Source: Streptomyces sp. S.PB5
GTDB taxonomy: Bacteria; Actinomycetota; Actinomycetes; Streptomycetales; Streptomycetaceae
DNA: 64,000 nucleotides
Assembly (NCBI RefSeq): GCF_030403745.1
Contig: NZ_JAQMWP010000008.1
Coordinates: forward strand, 248,001-312,000
Reading direction: 5' to 3'
The notes under the pieces: model-generated
Told to the model about the DNA's origin: nothing
What the model saw: the letters and a program-made list of their open reading frames with translations, nothing else
The model's database searches: none
Shown: positions 17,220 to 24,744 of the stretch, in pieces
Numbering within the stretch: position 1 is the stretch's first letter
How the letters are laid out: the number at the start of each line of letters is the position of its first letter
Translations under genes and position numbers: made by a program

Positions 17220-18325
17220 GAGTAGCCCGCGGCGGAGCCGCTGTTGAATGCAGTCTCCTTGCTGACCTCGTGCACATGATCGTGGCCGGGGACATGCGGA
17301 TCCGTCACCGGCAGCGAGGAGTCCGCCGACAGGTCCCAGCTGGAGGCGGGCCGGTTGCGCGCGACCATCTCCGCGCCCAGGGCGGCCACCATCGCCCCGT
17401 TGTCCGTGCACAGCTTCGGCCGCGGCACCCGCAGCCGGATCCCGGCCGCCTCGCACCGCTCCTGGGCGAGCGCCCGCAGCCGCGAGTTGGCGGCGACCCC
17501 GCCGCCGATCATCAGGTGGTCGACGCCCTCGTCCTTGCAGGCCCGCACCGCCTTCCGGGTCAGCACGTCCACGACCGCCTCCTGGAAGGAAGCCGACACG
17601 TCCCGCACCGGCACCTCCTCACCGGCGGCCCGCTTGGCCTCGATCCAGCGGGCCACGGCGGTCTTCAGCCCGGAGAAGGAGAAGTCGTACGCCGGGTCGC
17701 GCGGCCCCGTGAGCCCGCGCGGGAAGGCGATCGCGTTCGGGTCGCCCTCCTTGGCGTACCGATCGATGACCGGACCGCCGGGGAACCCGAGGTTCAGCAC
17801 GCGCGCGATCTTGTCGAAGGCCTCACCGGCCGCGTCGTCGATGGTGGCGCCCATGGGCCGCACATCGGAGGTGATGTCGCTCGACAGCAGCAGGGAGGAG
17901 TGGCCCCCGGAGACCAGCAGCGCCATCGTCGGCTCCGGCAGCGGCCCGTGCTCCAGCTGGTCCACACAGATATGGGAGGCGAGGTGGTTGACCCCGTACA
18001 GCGGCTTGCCCAGCGCGTACGCGTACGCCTTCGCGGCGGAGACACCGACCAGCAGGGCGCCGGCGAGACCGGGACCGGCGGTGACGGCGATGCCGTCGAG
18101 GTCCCTCGCGCTCACCCCCGCCTCCTTCAGCGCCCGGTCGATGGTCGGCACCATCGCTTCCAGATGCGCGCGCGAGGCGACCTCGGGCACGACCCCGCCG
18201 AAGCGGGCGTGCTCGTCGACGCTGGAGGCGATGGCGTCCGCGAGCAGGGTCGTGCCGCGGACGATGCCGACGCCGGTCTCGTCGCAGGAGGTCTCGATGC
18301 CGAGGACGAGGGGTTCGTCAGCCAT
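17216..18325 (-). CDS. tsaD: tRNA N6-adenosine threonylcarbamoyltransferase TsaD
   Basis: 369 residues of the Kae1/TsaD ASKHA-fold family. It transfers the threonylcarbamoyl group from TC-AMP to A37 of ANN-decoding tRNAs, with TsaB and TsaE. It has the N-terminal LGIETSCDETGVGIV, the metal-binding NHLASHI (HxxxH), a glycine loop VSGGHSSLLL, and late FCTDNG-like LCTDNGAM. The body ends near SKETAF; the last residues NSGSAAGYS come from a dispersed DNA repeat at 17226-17254. The start overlaps the rimI end by 8 nt. Confidence 0.97.
   Translation of the reverse strand: MADEPLVLGIETSCDETGVGIVRGTTLLADAIASSVDEHARFGGVVPEVASRAHLEAMVPTIDRALKEAGVSARDLDGIAVTAGPGLAGALLVGVSAAKAYAYALGKPLYGVNHLASHICVDQLEHGPLPEPTMALLVSGGHSSLLLSSDITSDVRPMGATIDDAAGEAFDKIARVLNLGFPGGPVIDRYAKEGDPNAIAFPRGLTGPRDPAYDFSFSGLKTAVARWIEAKRAAGEEVPVRDVSASFQEAVVDVLTRKAVRACKDEGVDHLMIGGGVAANSRLRALAQERCEAAGIRLRVPRPKLCTDNGAMVAALGAEMVARNRPASSWDLSADSSLPVTDPHVPGHDHVHEVSKETAFNSGSAAGYS
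17226..17254 (-). repeat. Dispersed repeat copy A, forming the 3' end of tsaD
   Basis: The plus strand reads CCCGCGGCGGAGCCGCT, then GTTGAATGCAGT. It contains a GCGGC/GCCGC hairpin core and supplies the last codons of tsaD (NSGSAAG). It is nearly identical to copies B and C in rimI, all in the same orientation. Confidence 0.75.
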
Positions 18326-18860
18326 TGATCTCGGTTCCTTGTTCGGAGGTTGAACCCGCGGCGGAGCCGCTGTCGGATTGCATGGTCAGGCGCATGACCA
18401 GGGCGTCGACATTGCCGGGCTGGTAGTAGCCGCGCCGGAACCCGATCGCCTCGAAGCCGTACCGCTCGTACAGCTTCTGCGCGCGGACGTTGTCGATCCG
18501 GCACTCCAGCATCACTTCGGCGCATTCGAAGGCGGTGGCCGCCCGCAGCAGTTCGGTCAGCAGCAGTCCGCCGAGGCCGGTGCCCCAGTGGTCCCGGGCG
18601 ACGGCGATGGTCTGTACGTCCGCCCCCGCGGCGGAGCCGCTATCAGATGCAGTCCCGGACGCGGCGAGCCCTGCGTACCCGACGAGCCGTCCGCCGTCCT
18701 CGGCGACGACGTACCGCCGGGTGGCCGAAGCGCCCCGCGCATGCGCCAGCTCGGACCAGAACATGCCCCGCGACCAGGCGTCCTCGGGGAAGAGGTCCTT
18801 CTCCAGTTCCAGCACGGGATCGATGTCCCACCAGCGCATCTCGCGCAGCACCGCGGTCAC
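18318..18860 (-). CDS. rimI: Ribosomal protein S18 alanine N-acetyltransferase-like GNAT protein RimI
   Basis: 180 residues with a GNAT fold. The acetyl-CoA loop is RDHWGTGLGGLLL (about 89-101), and the C-terminal beta-alpha-beta motif is ECRIDNVRAQKLYERYGFEAIGFRRGYY. RimI acetylates N-terminal alanine of bS18 in E. coli; in actinobacteria the substrate range is less clear. It lies between tsaB and tsaD with overlaps of 4 and 8 nt. Two copies of a dispersed repeat are read through in frame: SDSGSAAG at about 72-79, in a loop before the acetyl-CoA motif, and SDSGSAAG again in the C-terminal tail. Confidence 0.93.
   Translation of the reverse strand: MTAVLREMRWWDIDPVLELEKDLFPEDAWSRGMFWSELAHARGASATRRYVVAEDGGRLVGYAGLAASGTASDSGSAAGADVQTIAVARDHWGTGLGGLLLTELLRAATAFECAEVMLECRIDNVRAQKLYERYGFEAIGFRRGYYQPGNVDALVMRLTMQSDSGSAAGSTSEQGTEING
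18355..18382 (-). repeat. Dispersed repeat copy B, in the C-terminal tail of rimI
   Basis: The plus strand reads CCCGCGGCGGAGCCGCT, then GTCGGATTGCA. It encodes the SDSGSAAG peptide near the rimI C-terminus and shares the same 17-bp core as copies A and C. Confidence 0.75.
18625..18653 (-). repeat. Dispersed repeat copy C, inside the rimI coding region
   Basis: The plus strand reads CCCGCGGCGGAGCCGCT, then ATCAGATGCAGT. It inserts SDSGSAAG in frame between GYAGLAAS and ADVQTIAV of the GNAT fold without breaking the gene. Confidence 0.75.
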
Positions 18861-19513
18861 TTGGGGGTGACCACCTTGTAGTTCTTCGGCACCTGCGCAT
18901 CGGGCCGGCGCAGATACAGCGGCCGCGGGGCGTCGAGTTCCTGCCCGGCGGCCAGCCGCTCGGCGGCGAGCGCGGCGAGCGCGGCGGCCGACACATGCTC
19001 GGGCTCACGCGCGTCCGGAAAAGTGTCGGGGTAGAGCAGCGCACCGGCCCCGACGGCGGGCAGGCCCTTCACGGCCTCGGCGATGTCGGCGGGCCGGTCG
19101 ACGGCGGGCTCGGTGACCCGCGTCCGCGCGTCGGCGTAGCGGGCCCAGTAGACCTCCTTGCGCCGGGCGTCGGTGGCCACGACGAAGGGGCCGTCCTCGA
19201 TGTCGGCGGCATGGGCGAGCCCGTCGAGCGTGCACACACCGTGCACGGGGACGCCGAGGGCGAGCCCGAAGGTGTCGGCGGTCATGAGCCCGACGCGCAG
19301 TCCGGTGTAGGGGCCGGGCCCGGTCCCTACGACGATGCCGGTGACGGCGTCGAGCTTCAGCCCGGCCTCGGCGAGCACACGGTCGACGGCCGGCAGCAGC
19401 AGCTCCCCGTGCCGGCGCGCGTCCACCTGACTCGACGAGGCGATGACATCCGTCCCGTCGTGCAGCGCGACGGTCACGGCGGGGGTGGCGGTATCCAGAG
19501 CGAGCAAGAGCAC
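18857..19513 (-). CDS. tsaB: t6A biosynthesis protein TsaB
   Basis: 218 residues, an inactive ASKHA paralogue of TsaD that scaffolds the t6A complex. N-terminal LLLALDTATPAVTVAL, GTGPGPYTGLRVGLMTA and the DARRKEVYWARY strand are typical. The stop overlaps the rimI start by 4 nt. It is divergent from the transpeptidase-like gene at 19622. Confidence 0.96.
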   Translation of the reverse strand: MLLLALDTATPAVTVALHDGTDVIASSSQVDARRHGELLLPAVDRVLAEAGLKLDAVTGIVVGTGPGPYTGLRVGLMTADTFGLALGVPVHGVCTLDGLAHAADIEDGPFVVATDARRKEVYWARYADARTRVTEPAVDRPADIAEAVKGLPAVGAGALLYPDTFPDAREPEHVSAAALAALAAERLAAGQELDAPRPLYLRRPDAQVPKNYKVVTPK

Positions 19514-19621
19514 GCAAACAGCCTACGGCTCCCGCGCCGCACGTATCGCCGCCCCGGTCGGACGCTCACCGACTGCTAACGTCACCGAGGATCACGCCGT
19601 ACGACAACAAGGTGGACGACC

Positions 19622-20176
19622 GTGCCAAGCACCAACGCCGGGATCGTGACCGGACTCACCGCGGCGGCCCTGATCACGGTCGGTGTCCTCGCCTACCAGG
19701 CCTCGGCGACGGTGCCCGCCTCCCTCGGCACCCGGCACACGACCGGCGACACCGCGGCGGCCGCCTCGAAGGCGCCGCGCGACACGAAGCACCCCACCGC
19801 CCTGCCCGCCGCCTCCGGCAAGGGTGAACGGGTCGTCTACTCGGTGGACGACGACCGGGTCTGGCTGGTCGGCGCCGACGACAGGGTCCGGCGCACGTTC
19901 GCGGTCACCCCCGGCTCGGTCGACCCGGCCCCGGGCTCCTACTACGTCACGTCCCGCTCGAACTCGGTCACCGGCACCGACGGCACGCCCATCGAGCACG
20001 TCGTCCGCTTCACCAGCGTCGACGGCGTGACGATCGGCTTCAGCGCGGCGGTGGGCGGCACGGCGCCGGAGACCGACCCGACCGTGCGGACGGGCGGCAT
20101 CAGGGAGTCCCGCGAGGACGGCAACGCGATGTGGGACTTCGCCACGATCGGTCAGAAAGTGACCGTGATCCGGTGA
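19622..20176 (+). CDS. Membrane-anchored degenerate L,D-transpeptidase-like protein
   Basis: 184 residues with a GTG start. One N-terminal membrane helix (about 8-28) is followed by an Ala/Pro/Thr linker and a compact beta domain from about residue 68. RVVYSVDDDRVWLV looks like the first strands of YkuD domains, and TGGIRESREDGNAMWDF with GQKVTVI aligns with the catalytic block HGCIR...DA...GTxVxI. At the cysteine position there is Gly159, and the histidine-containing IHG strand reads TIGF. I infer a catalytically dead L,D-transpeptidase fold, perhaps a peptidoglycan-binding or regulatory protein. The similarity is my reading, not a search result. Confidence 0.6.
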   Translation: MPSTNAGIVTGLTAAALITVGVLAYQASATVPASLGTRHTTGDTAAAASKAPRDTKHPTALPAASGKGERVVYSVDDDRVWLVGADDRVRRTFAVTPGSVDPAPGSYYVTSRSNSVTGTDGTPIEHVVRFTSVDGVTIGFSAAVGGTAPETDPTVRTGGIRESREDGNAMWDFATIGQKVTVIR

Positions 20177-20180
20177 TCCG

Positions 20181-20357
20181 CTAGGCGGCTCGGCGCTGCT
20201 CGGTCCCGTGCGGCTGGAGTGTCTCCCGGTCCGGCACCCGTGGCGGTGTGGAGATCGCGTTCGCGGCGGCACACGCCGCCAGCAGGTCACGCATGGGCAC
20301 CGCGGACACCGCGGATGCCGTACGCGGCGCCGTCTCGTCTCGTTCCGTGGCCGACAT
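20181..20357 (-). CDS. 58-residue small protein of unknown function
   Basis: The ATG at 20357 is preceded by an excellent ribosome-binding site (AGGAGG, 5-nt spacing). The predicted protein begins MSATERDETAPR and contains MRDLLAACAAANAISTPPR, a short amphipathic helix followed by a polar tail. It has no signal peptide or membrane segment. The gene stops 4 bp before the convergent transpeptidase-like gene. A 22-bp palindrome lies 28 bp upstream of the start. The function is unknown. Confidence 0.65.
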   Translation of the reverse strand: MSATERDETAPRTASAVSAVPMRDLLAACAAANAISTPPRVPDRETLQPHGTEQRRAA

Positions 20358-20385
20358 GGACGCCTCCTGAGCACCGGGGGCAGGC

Positions 20386-20407
20386 GTAGTTAGGTAGACC
20401 TAACTAC
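20386..20407. promoter_or_regulatory. Perfect 10-bp-arm palindrome upstream of the 58-residue gene
   Basis: Arms GTAGTTAGGT and ACCTAACTAC are separated by AG. It resembles the iron box of DtxR/IdeR-type regulators because of the TTAGG/CCTAA words, but the spacing is 5 bp shorter than the 19-bp iron box. It lies 28 bp upstream of the small gene's ATG, where a repressor would block transcription. Confidence 0.55.
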
Positions 20408-20561
20408 GAACTGGATACCATGTGACCACGCACACGACCGCAAATGCAATAACTTGCCGACGTCTTGTCGGAATATTCATCCACCGATCCTCAAGCGCAT
20501 CGCGGACCGGGACTACGGATCGCGGACAGGGACCGCGGACAGGGGACCAGAGGCCAGAGGG

Positions 20562-21080
20562 TCAGGCGGCCAGCACCCCGAGGTCGACGGCCGCCCAGCG
20601 GCCCCCGAGCCCGGTCAGCGTCACATGCCGCACCTCGTCCGTGGTGTCCCCGACGGCCCGGTGGATCTGGACCTGGAGCCGGTCGTCCGTCAACTCCTCG
20701 ACCTTGCCCTCACCCCACTCCACGACGATCACCGAATCGGGCAGCGAGACATCGAGATCGAGATCCTCCATCTCGTCGAGCCCGCCGCCGAGGCGGTACG
20801 CGTCGACGTGGACGAGCGGCGGCCCGTCCCCCAGGGACGGATGCACCCGGGCGATGACGAAGGTCGGCGAGGTGACGGCGCCCCGGACCCCGAGCCCTTC
20901 CCCGAGCCCCCGGGTCAGCGTCGTCTTGCCCGCGCCGAGCTCCCCGCTGAGCATCACCAGATCCCCGGCGCGCAGCAGTTTGGCCAGTTTCAGGCCCAGT
21001 TCGCGCATCTGCTCGGGGGAGGTGACGGTCAGCTCGGTCGGCTCAGCCGGGCTGTGCGGTGCTGCTGGTTCCATAGCCAC
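20562..21080 (-). CDS. tsaE: t6A biosynthesis ATPase TsaE
   Basis: 172 residues. The Walker A GELGAGKTT is at 46-54, TSPTFVIARVH is the switch-like segment, and HVDAYRLGG and VIVVEWGE are family motifs. TsaE powers turnover of the TsaB-TsaD complex. The start is a GTG at 21080, with an alternative ATG at 21074; either overlaps the end of the hydrolase gene by 30 nt or more, implying coupling. A 204-bp gap without an obvious terminator separates it from the small gene. Confidence 0.95.
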   Translation of the reverse strand: MAMEPAAPHSPAEPTELTVTSPEQMRELGLKLAKLLRAGDLVMLSGELGAGKTTLTRGLGEGLGVRGAVTSPTFVIARVHPSLGDGPPLVHVDAYRLGGGLDEMEDLDLDVSLPDSVIVVEWGEGKVEELTDDRLQVQIHRAVGDTTDEVRHVTLTGLGGRWAAVDLGVLAA

Positions 21081-22278
21081 CCACGGTAGCCCCTGCCGGC
21101 ACGGCCCCCGCGCGGGTGAGGAGGTCGGCGAGACGGTCGGTGACCACTTCCGGGTGTTCCAGCATCACCAGATGCCCGGCGTCCGGCACGAGCACCAGCT
21201 CGGCGTCGGGCAGCAGCCCGGCGATGGCCTCGCTGTGCTCGCTGGGCGTGACGAGGTCGCCGATCCCGGCCAGCACGAGCACCGGGAAACCCTTGAAGTG
21301 GGCGAGCGCCTCGGTCTTGTCGTGATCGGTGAACGCCGGATAGAACTCCGCGACCACGTCGATCGGCGTCCCCTCGATCATCCGCTCGGCGAACCGCGCG
21401 ACGGCCGGATCGACATCCCGCGACGCGAACGAGTACCGCTTGATGATCCCGGCGAACAGATCGGCGGTCGCCTGCCGCCCCTTCTCCACCAGCGCGGCCT
21501 GCTGCCCCAGCGCCTTCAGCACCCCGGGCAGGATCCGCCGCACGGCATTCACCCCGGCGACCGGCAGCCCGAAGTTGACCTCGCCGAGCCTCCCGGACGA
21601 CGTACCGACGAACGCGGTGGCGACGACCCGGTCCCGGATCAGCTCGGGATACTGGTCGGCCAGGGCCATCACGGTCATCCCGCCCATCGAGTGCCCGACG
21701 AGCACGAGCGGCCCGTCCGGCGCGGCGGCGTCGACGACGGCCTTCAGATCCCGCCCCAGCTGCTCGATGTCGACCGGCACCCCGTCCCGCACCTGCCGCG
21801 CCCCGCGCCCGGACCGACCGTGGCTGCGCTGATCCCAGTACACGGTCCGTACGACGCCCCGCAGCGCGGCCCGCTGGAAGTGCCAGGAGTCCTGGCTGAG
21901 GCAGTAGCCGTGGCTGAACACGACGGTGACGGGCAACGGCGCCTTGCGACCGAACAGCCGGCGCCGGCGCGGCGCGGACCCGCCCTCCGGCTCGACGTCG
22001 TCGACCTCGTAGTACAACTCGGTGCCGTCATCGGCGTACGCCTTGCCGGGCGTCCCGCGCAGCGCGCCGTACGGCCCGGCGGAGTCCAGCGCGAGCCGCG
22101 CCTTCTTGCGCATGCCGCGTCCGACGGTCATCCGCTCGATGGCGACACCGGCGGCCGCCCCGGCCGCCACCACGCCTATCGCGGCGCCCGCGATCCCGGT
22201 CGCCCTGCGCCAGTTCCCGGTCGCCCCCGTGGCGGCGGAGGCGACGGCCATGACAGCCTCCGCGCTGCTCTCGCTCAC
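21043..22278 (-). CDS. Membrane-anchored alpha/beta hydrolase
   Basis: 411 residues with a GTG start preceded by GAGGAG. An N-terminal hydrophobic segment (GIAGAAIGVVAAGAAAGVA) anchors it. The hydrolase core has an oxyanion motif VVFSHGYCL, the nucleophile elbow GHSMGGM, an Asp in LAGIGDLVTP, and His in PDAGHLVMLE. The substrate is not predictable. It is always found near alr/tsaE in streptomycetes, as I recall. It is preceded by a 14-bp tandem repeat array. Confidence 0.88.
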   Translation of the reverse strand: MSESSAEAVMAVASAATGATGNWRRATGIAGAAIGVVAAGAAAGVAIERMTVGRGMRKKARLALDSAGPYGALRGTPGKAYADDGTELYYEVDDVEPEGGSAPRRRRLFGRKAPLPVTVVFSHGYCLSQDSWHFQRAALRGVVRTVYWDQRSHGRSGRGARQVRDGVPVDIEQLGRDLKAVVDAAAPDGPLVLVGHSMGGMTVMALADQYPELIRDRVVATAFVGTSSGRLGEVNFGLPVAGVNAVRRILPGVLKALGQQAALVEKGRQATADLFAGIIKRYSFASRDVDPAVARFAERMIEGTPIDVVAEFYPAFTDHDKTEALAHFKGFPVLVLAGIGDLVTPSEHSEAIAGLLPDAELVLVPDAGHLVMLEHPEVVTDRLADLLTRAGAVPAGATVGGYGTSSTAQPG

Positions 22279-22301
22279 GTACCGCTCCTCTTCACCGGAC
22301 T

Positions 22302-22431
22302 GCCGGAACTGGTGGACTGCTGTTGGCTTGCTACAAGTGCTGTGCCGGCAATGGTGTGTTGCCGATGATGTACTGCCGAGATTGTGCTTTCCGAAGCTGT
22401 GCTTCCGAAGGCGTGCTGCTGATGACGTGCT
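22302..22431. repeat. Degenerate 14-bp tandem repeat array between alr and the hydrolase gene
   Basis: Contiguous units on the plus strand: 22330-22343 GCTACAAGTGCTGT; 22344-22360 (17 bp); 22361-22374 GCCGATGATGTACT; 22375-22388 GCCGAGATTGTGCT; 22389-22403 TTCCGAAGCTGTGCT; 22404-22417 TCCGAAGGCGTGCT; 22418-22431 GCTGATGACGTGCT. Weaker units extend left to 22302. The consensus is close to GCCGANGATGTGCT. The array fills nearly all of the 163-bp intergenic gap. Confidence 0.8.
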
Positions 22432-22441
22432 GCTGAAGCGG

Positions 22442-23614
22442 TTACCCCGCTTGTCCCTCATTCACATAGACGCGGGGGACCCGACTTCCGATCCGGGTGA
22501 CGATCTCGTACGCGATCGTCCCGGCCGCCTGTGCCCAGTCCTCGGCGGTGGGCTCACCCCGGTCGCCGGCCCCGAAGAGGATCGCCTCCGACCCGGGCTC
22601 GGGCTCGTCCCCGCCGAGGTCGACGACGAACTGGTCCATCGCGATGCGCCCCGCGACGGTCCGCCACTTCCCGCCGACCAGGACCGGCCCGGCACCGGAG
22701 GCATGCCGCGGGATCCCGTCCGCATATCCGACCGGCACCAGCCCGAGGGTGGTCTCGCCGGGCGTGACGTAGTGATGCCCGTAACTGACGCCGTGACCCC
22801 CCGGAACCCGCTTCACCAGCGCGAGGGACGCGGTGAGCGTCATCACCGGGCGTAGTCCGAGCTCGGCCGAGCTGCCGATCTCGGGGCTCGGCGAGATGCC
22901 GTAGACGGCGACCCCGGTCCGTACGAGATCGAAGTGCGCCTCGGGCAGCGTGAGCGTGGCCGGCGAGTTGGCGATGTGCCGCACCTCGGGCCGGACACCG
23001 GCCTGTTCGGCGTGCGCGACCATCTCCCGGAACCGGTCGAGCTGGGCGGCGATGGAGGGGTGGCCGGGTTCGTCGGCGCAGGCGAAGTGCGACCAGAGCC
23101 CGGTGACGCGGACCAGTCCGTCCCGCTCGGCGCTCAGCGCGGCCCGGACGAGCCGGTCCCAGTCCTCCCCCGGCTGACATCCGTTCCGCCCGAGCCCGGT
23201 GTCGGCCTTGAGCTGGACACGGGCGGCCCGTGAGGCCCCCTTGGCGGCCTCGACGACCTCCTCCAGGGCCCACATCCCGCTCACGGCGACATCGAGACCG
23301 GCCTCGACGGCCTCCCGCCACGGCCCGCCGGGAGTCCAGAGCCAGCACATGATGCGTACGTCGTCGAACCCCTGCCGCCGCAGCTCCAGAGCCTCCTCGG
23401 GCGTCGCCGTGCCCAGCCAGGTCGCCCCCGCCTCGACGGCCGCCCGGGCACACCGCACCGCCCCGTGGCCGTACGCGTCGGACTTCACGACGGCCATCAG
23501 GGCCGCCCCCGGCGCGAGGGCGCGCAGGGTCCGCACGTTGGCCCGCAGGGCGGCCAGATCGATCTCGGCGCGAGCACGCAGCGGCGCGCTCGGCACGGCA
23601 GGGTTCTCACTCAT
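22442..23614 (-). CDS. alr: Alanine racemase
   Basis: 390 residues, a PLP-dependent fold-type III enzyme making D-alanine for peptidoglycan. The PLP lysine is Lys44 in AVVKSDAYGHG, the catalytic tyrosine is Tyr278 in GVSYGHHY, and the second-subunit metal/substrate motif is GRIAMDQFVVD. The length is typical. It lies in a row with glmS, acpS and nnr upstream and the hydrolase and tsaE downstream on the same strand. Confidence 0.97.
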   Translation of the reverse strand: MSENPAVPSAPLRARAEIDLAALRANVRTLRALAPGAALMAVVKSDAYGHGAVRCARAAVEAGATWLGTATPEEALELRRQGFDDVRIMCWLWTPGGPWREAVEAGLDVAVSGMWALEEVVEAAKGASRAARVQLKADTGLGRNGCQPGEDWDRLVRAALSAERDGLVRVTGLWSHFACADEPGHPSIAAQLDRFREMVAHAEQAGVRPEVRHIANSPATLTLPEAHFDLVRTGVAVYGISPSPEIGSSAELGLRPVMTLTASLALVKRVPGGHGVSYGHHYVTPGETTLGLVPVGYADGIPRHASGAGPVLVGGKWRTVAGRIAMDQFVVDLGGDEPEPGSEAILFGAGDRGEPTAEDWAQAAGTIAYEIVTRIGSRVPRVYVNEGQAG

Positions 23615-23662
23615 GGCGCCCCCAGTCTCTCAGAGGGGTCGGACAGTCCCTCCGGACAGGCC

Positions 23663-24547
23663 CTAGCCCCCGGCTCTGCGCCCCCACACATAGACCCGAT
23701 CACCCTTCTTCAGCACACCCCACAGCTTCCGCGCGTCCCCGAGCCGCAGATTGACGCACCCCATGGACCCGACGGTGGTGAAAATGCTGCCGTAGACGGC
23801 GTGAAAGGCCTGCCCGCCGCTGAAGAACTGCGCATAGGGCATGGGCTGGTGATACAGCGTGGACACATGGTTCTTGTGTTTCCAGTAGACCTTGAACCAC
23901 CCTGTACGCGTCCGGTCCCCGACCCGCCCGCTCCGCATCGGCACCGGCCCGAAGACCACCTTCTTCCCCTTCTGCACCCAGGTGATCTGCCGAGTGAGAT
24001 CGACACAGGCGACCCGATAGCTCCGCACAGGACACTTCTTGGCTGCGTTGGGATTCTCCCTGGCGGACAGATACTGCATCCGAGCCCAGGTGACAGGCCC
24101 CGCGAACCCGATCGCCGGCTTGATCTTCTGCTCGACCTGGAAGGCCCGGATGACCTTGCAGTCGCCCTTCGACTGCTTCCCGTCCACCTTCAACTTCAGC
24201 CACCGCTCCACCTGCCGCTGAAACGGCCCCCGCGACTTCGTACACGCCACCCGGGCCACCGCATCGCCCAACGGCACATATTCGACGAGGTCGTACGTCC
24301 CCGGCGCGGCGTCGGCAGGCTCGACGGCATCCTCCTCGGCGGTGGGCGCATAGACCTGCGGCGCGAGCACCTGATCCGGGGTGTCGACCTGCCAGGGCTG
24401 ATACTCCCCGGGCACGAGCTCGGCCTCGGGGCCGGAGGCGGGGGGCGCGGGTTCGGCGACGGCGGTCCCCGCGGTGGCCACGGGGAGGACGGTGACGGCG
24501 ACGAGGAGCACTGCGGCACTCTGACGGGCGATACGTCTGCTGATCAT
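23663..24547 (-). CDS. Secreted L,D-transpeptidase (YkuD) with peptidoglycan-binding segment
   Basis: 294 residues. The signal peptide ends near AVAEPAP. A peptidoglycan-binding-like helical region spans about 108-160 (VERWLKLKVDGKQ...IRAFQVEQ), followed by the YkuD domain from about 180. Catalytic His249 in AFHAVYG and Cys264 in SMGCVNLR are present. It forms 3-3 crosslinks in peptidoglycan outside the cell. It lies 48 bp upstream of alr, a sensible cell-wall pairing. Confidence 0.93.
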   Translation of the reverse strand: MISRRIARQSAAVLLVAVTVLPVATAGTAVAEPAPPASGPEAELVPGEYQPWQVDTPDQVLAPQVYAPTAEEDAVEPADAAPGTYDLVEYVPLGDAVARVACTKSRGPFQRQVERWLKLKVDGKQSKGDCKVIRAFQVEQKIKPAIGFAGPVTWARMQYLSARENPNAAKKCPVRSYRVACVDLTRQITWVQKGKKVVFGPVPMRSGRVGDRTRTGWFKVYWKHKNHVSTLYHQPMPYAQFFSGGQAFHAVYGSIFTTVGSMGCVNLRLGDARKLWGVLKKGDRVYVWGRRAGG

Positions 24548-24626
24548 GCGATCAGAGAAACGCGACGACGGATGAGCCCGGGGATGCCGCGCGGCGGGGT
24601 CACCCTTATTGACCAGGGGTCACCGT

Positions 24627-24738
24627 CAGCCTGTCCGGCGTTTGAGGACGAGGCCCCTCAAGGGCCGACGGGGGTCTGGGGGCGGAGCCCCCAGGGACGG
24701 GAACGGGAAGGGGCGGCGGGGGCGAAAAAGCCCGCCGC
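24627..24738. repeat. Dispersed streptomycete intergenic repeat with terminator-like hairpins
   Basis: The element starts CAGCCTGTCCGGCGTTTGAG and contains hairpins CTGGGGGC/GCCCCCAG and GCGGCGGG (24713-24720) paired with CCCGCCGC (24731-24738) around a GGCGAAAAAG loop. I recognise it as an abundant intergenic repeat of Streptomyces genomes. Placed directly behind nnr, it probably acts as its transcription terminator. Confidence 0.65.
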
Positions 24739-24744
24739 GCACCC

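Noticed and set aside
20386..20407. Standard DtxR/IdeR iron box
   Set aside because: TTAGG and CCTAA are separated by 4 bp rather than the 9 bp of the 19-bp iron box; kept only as a palindrome of unknown regulator.
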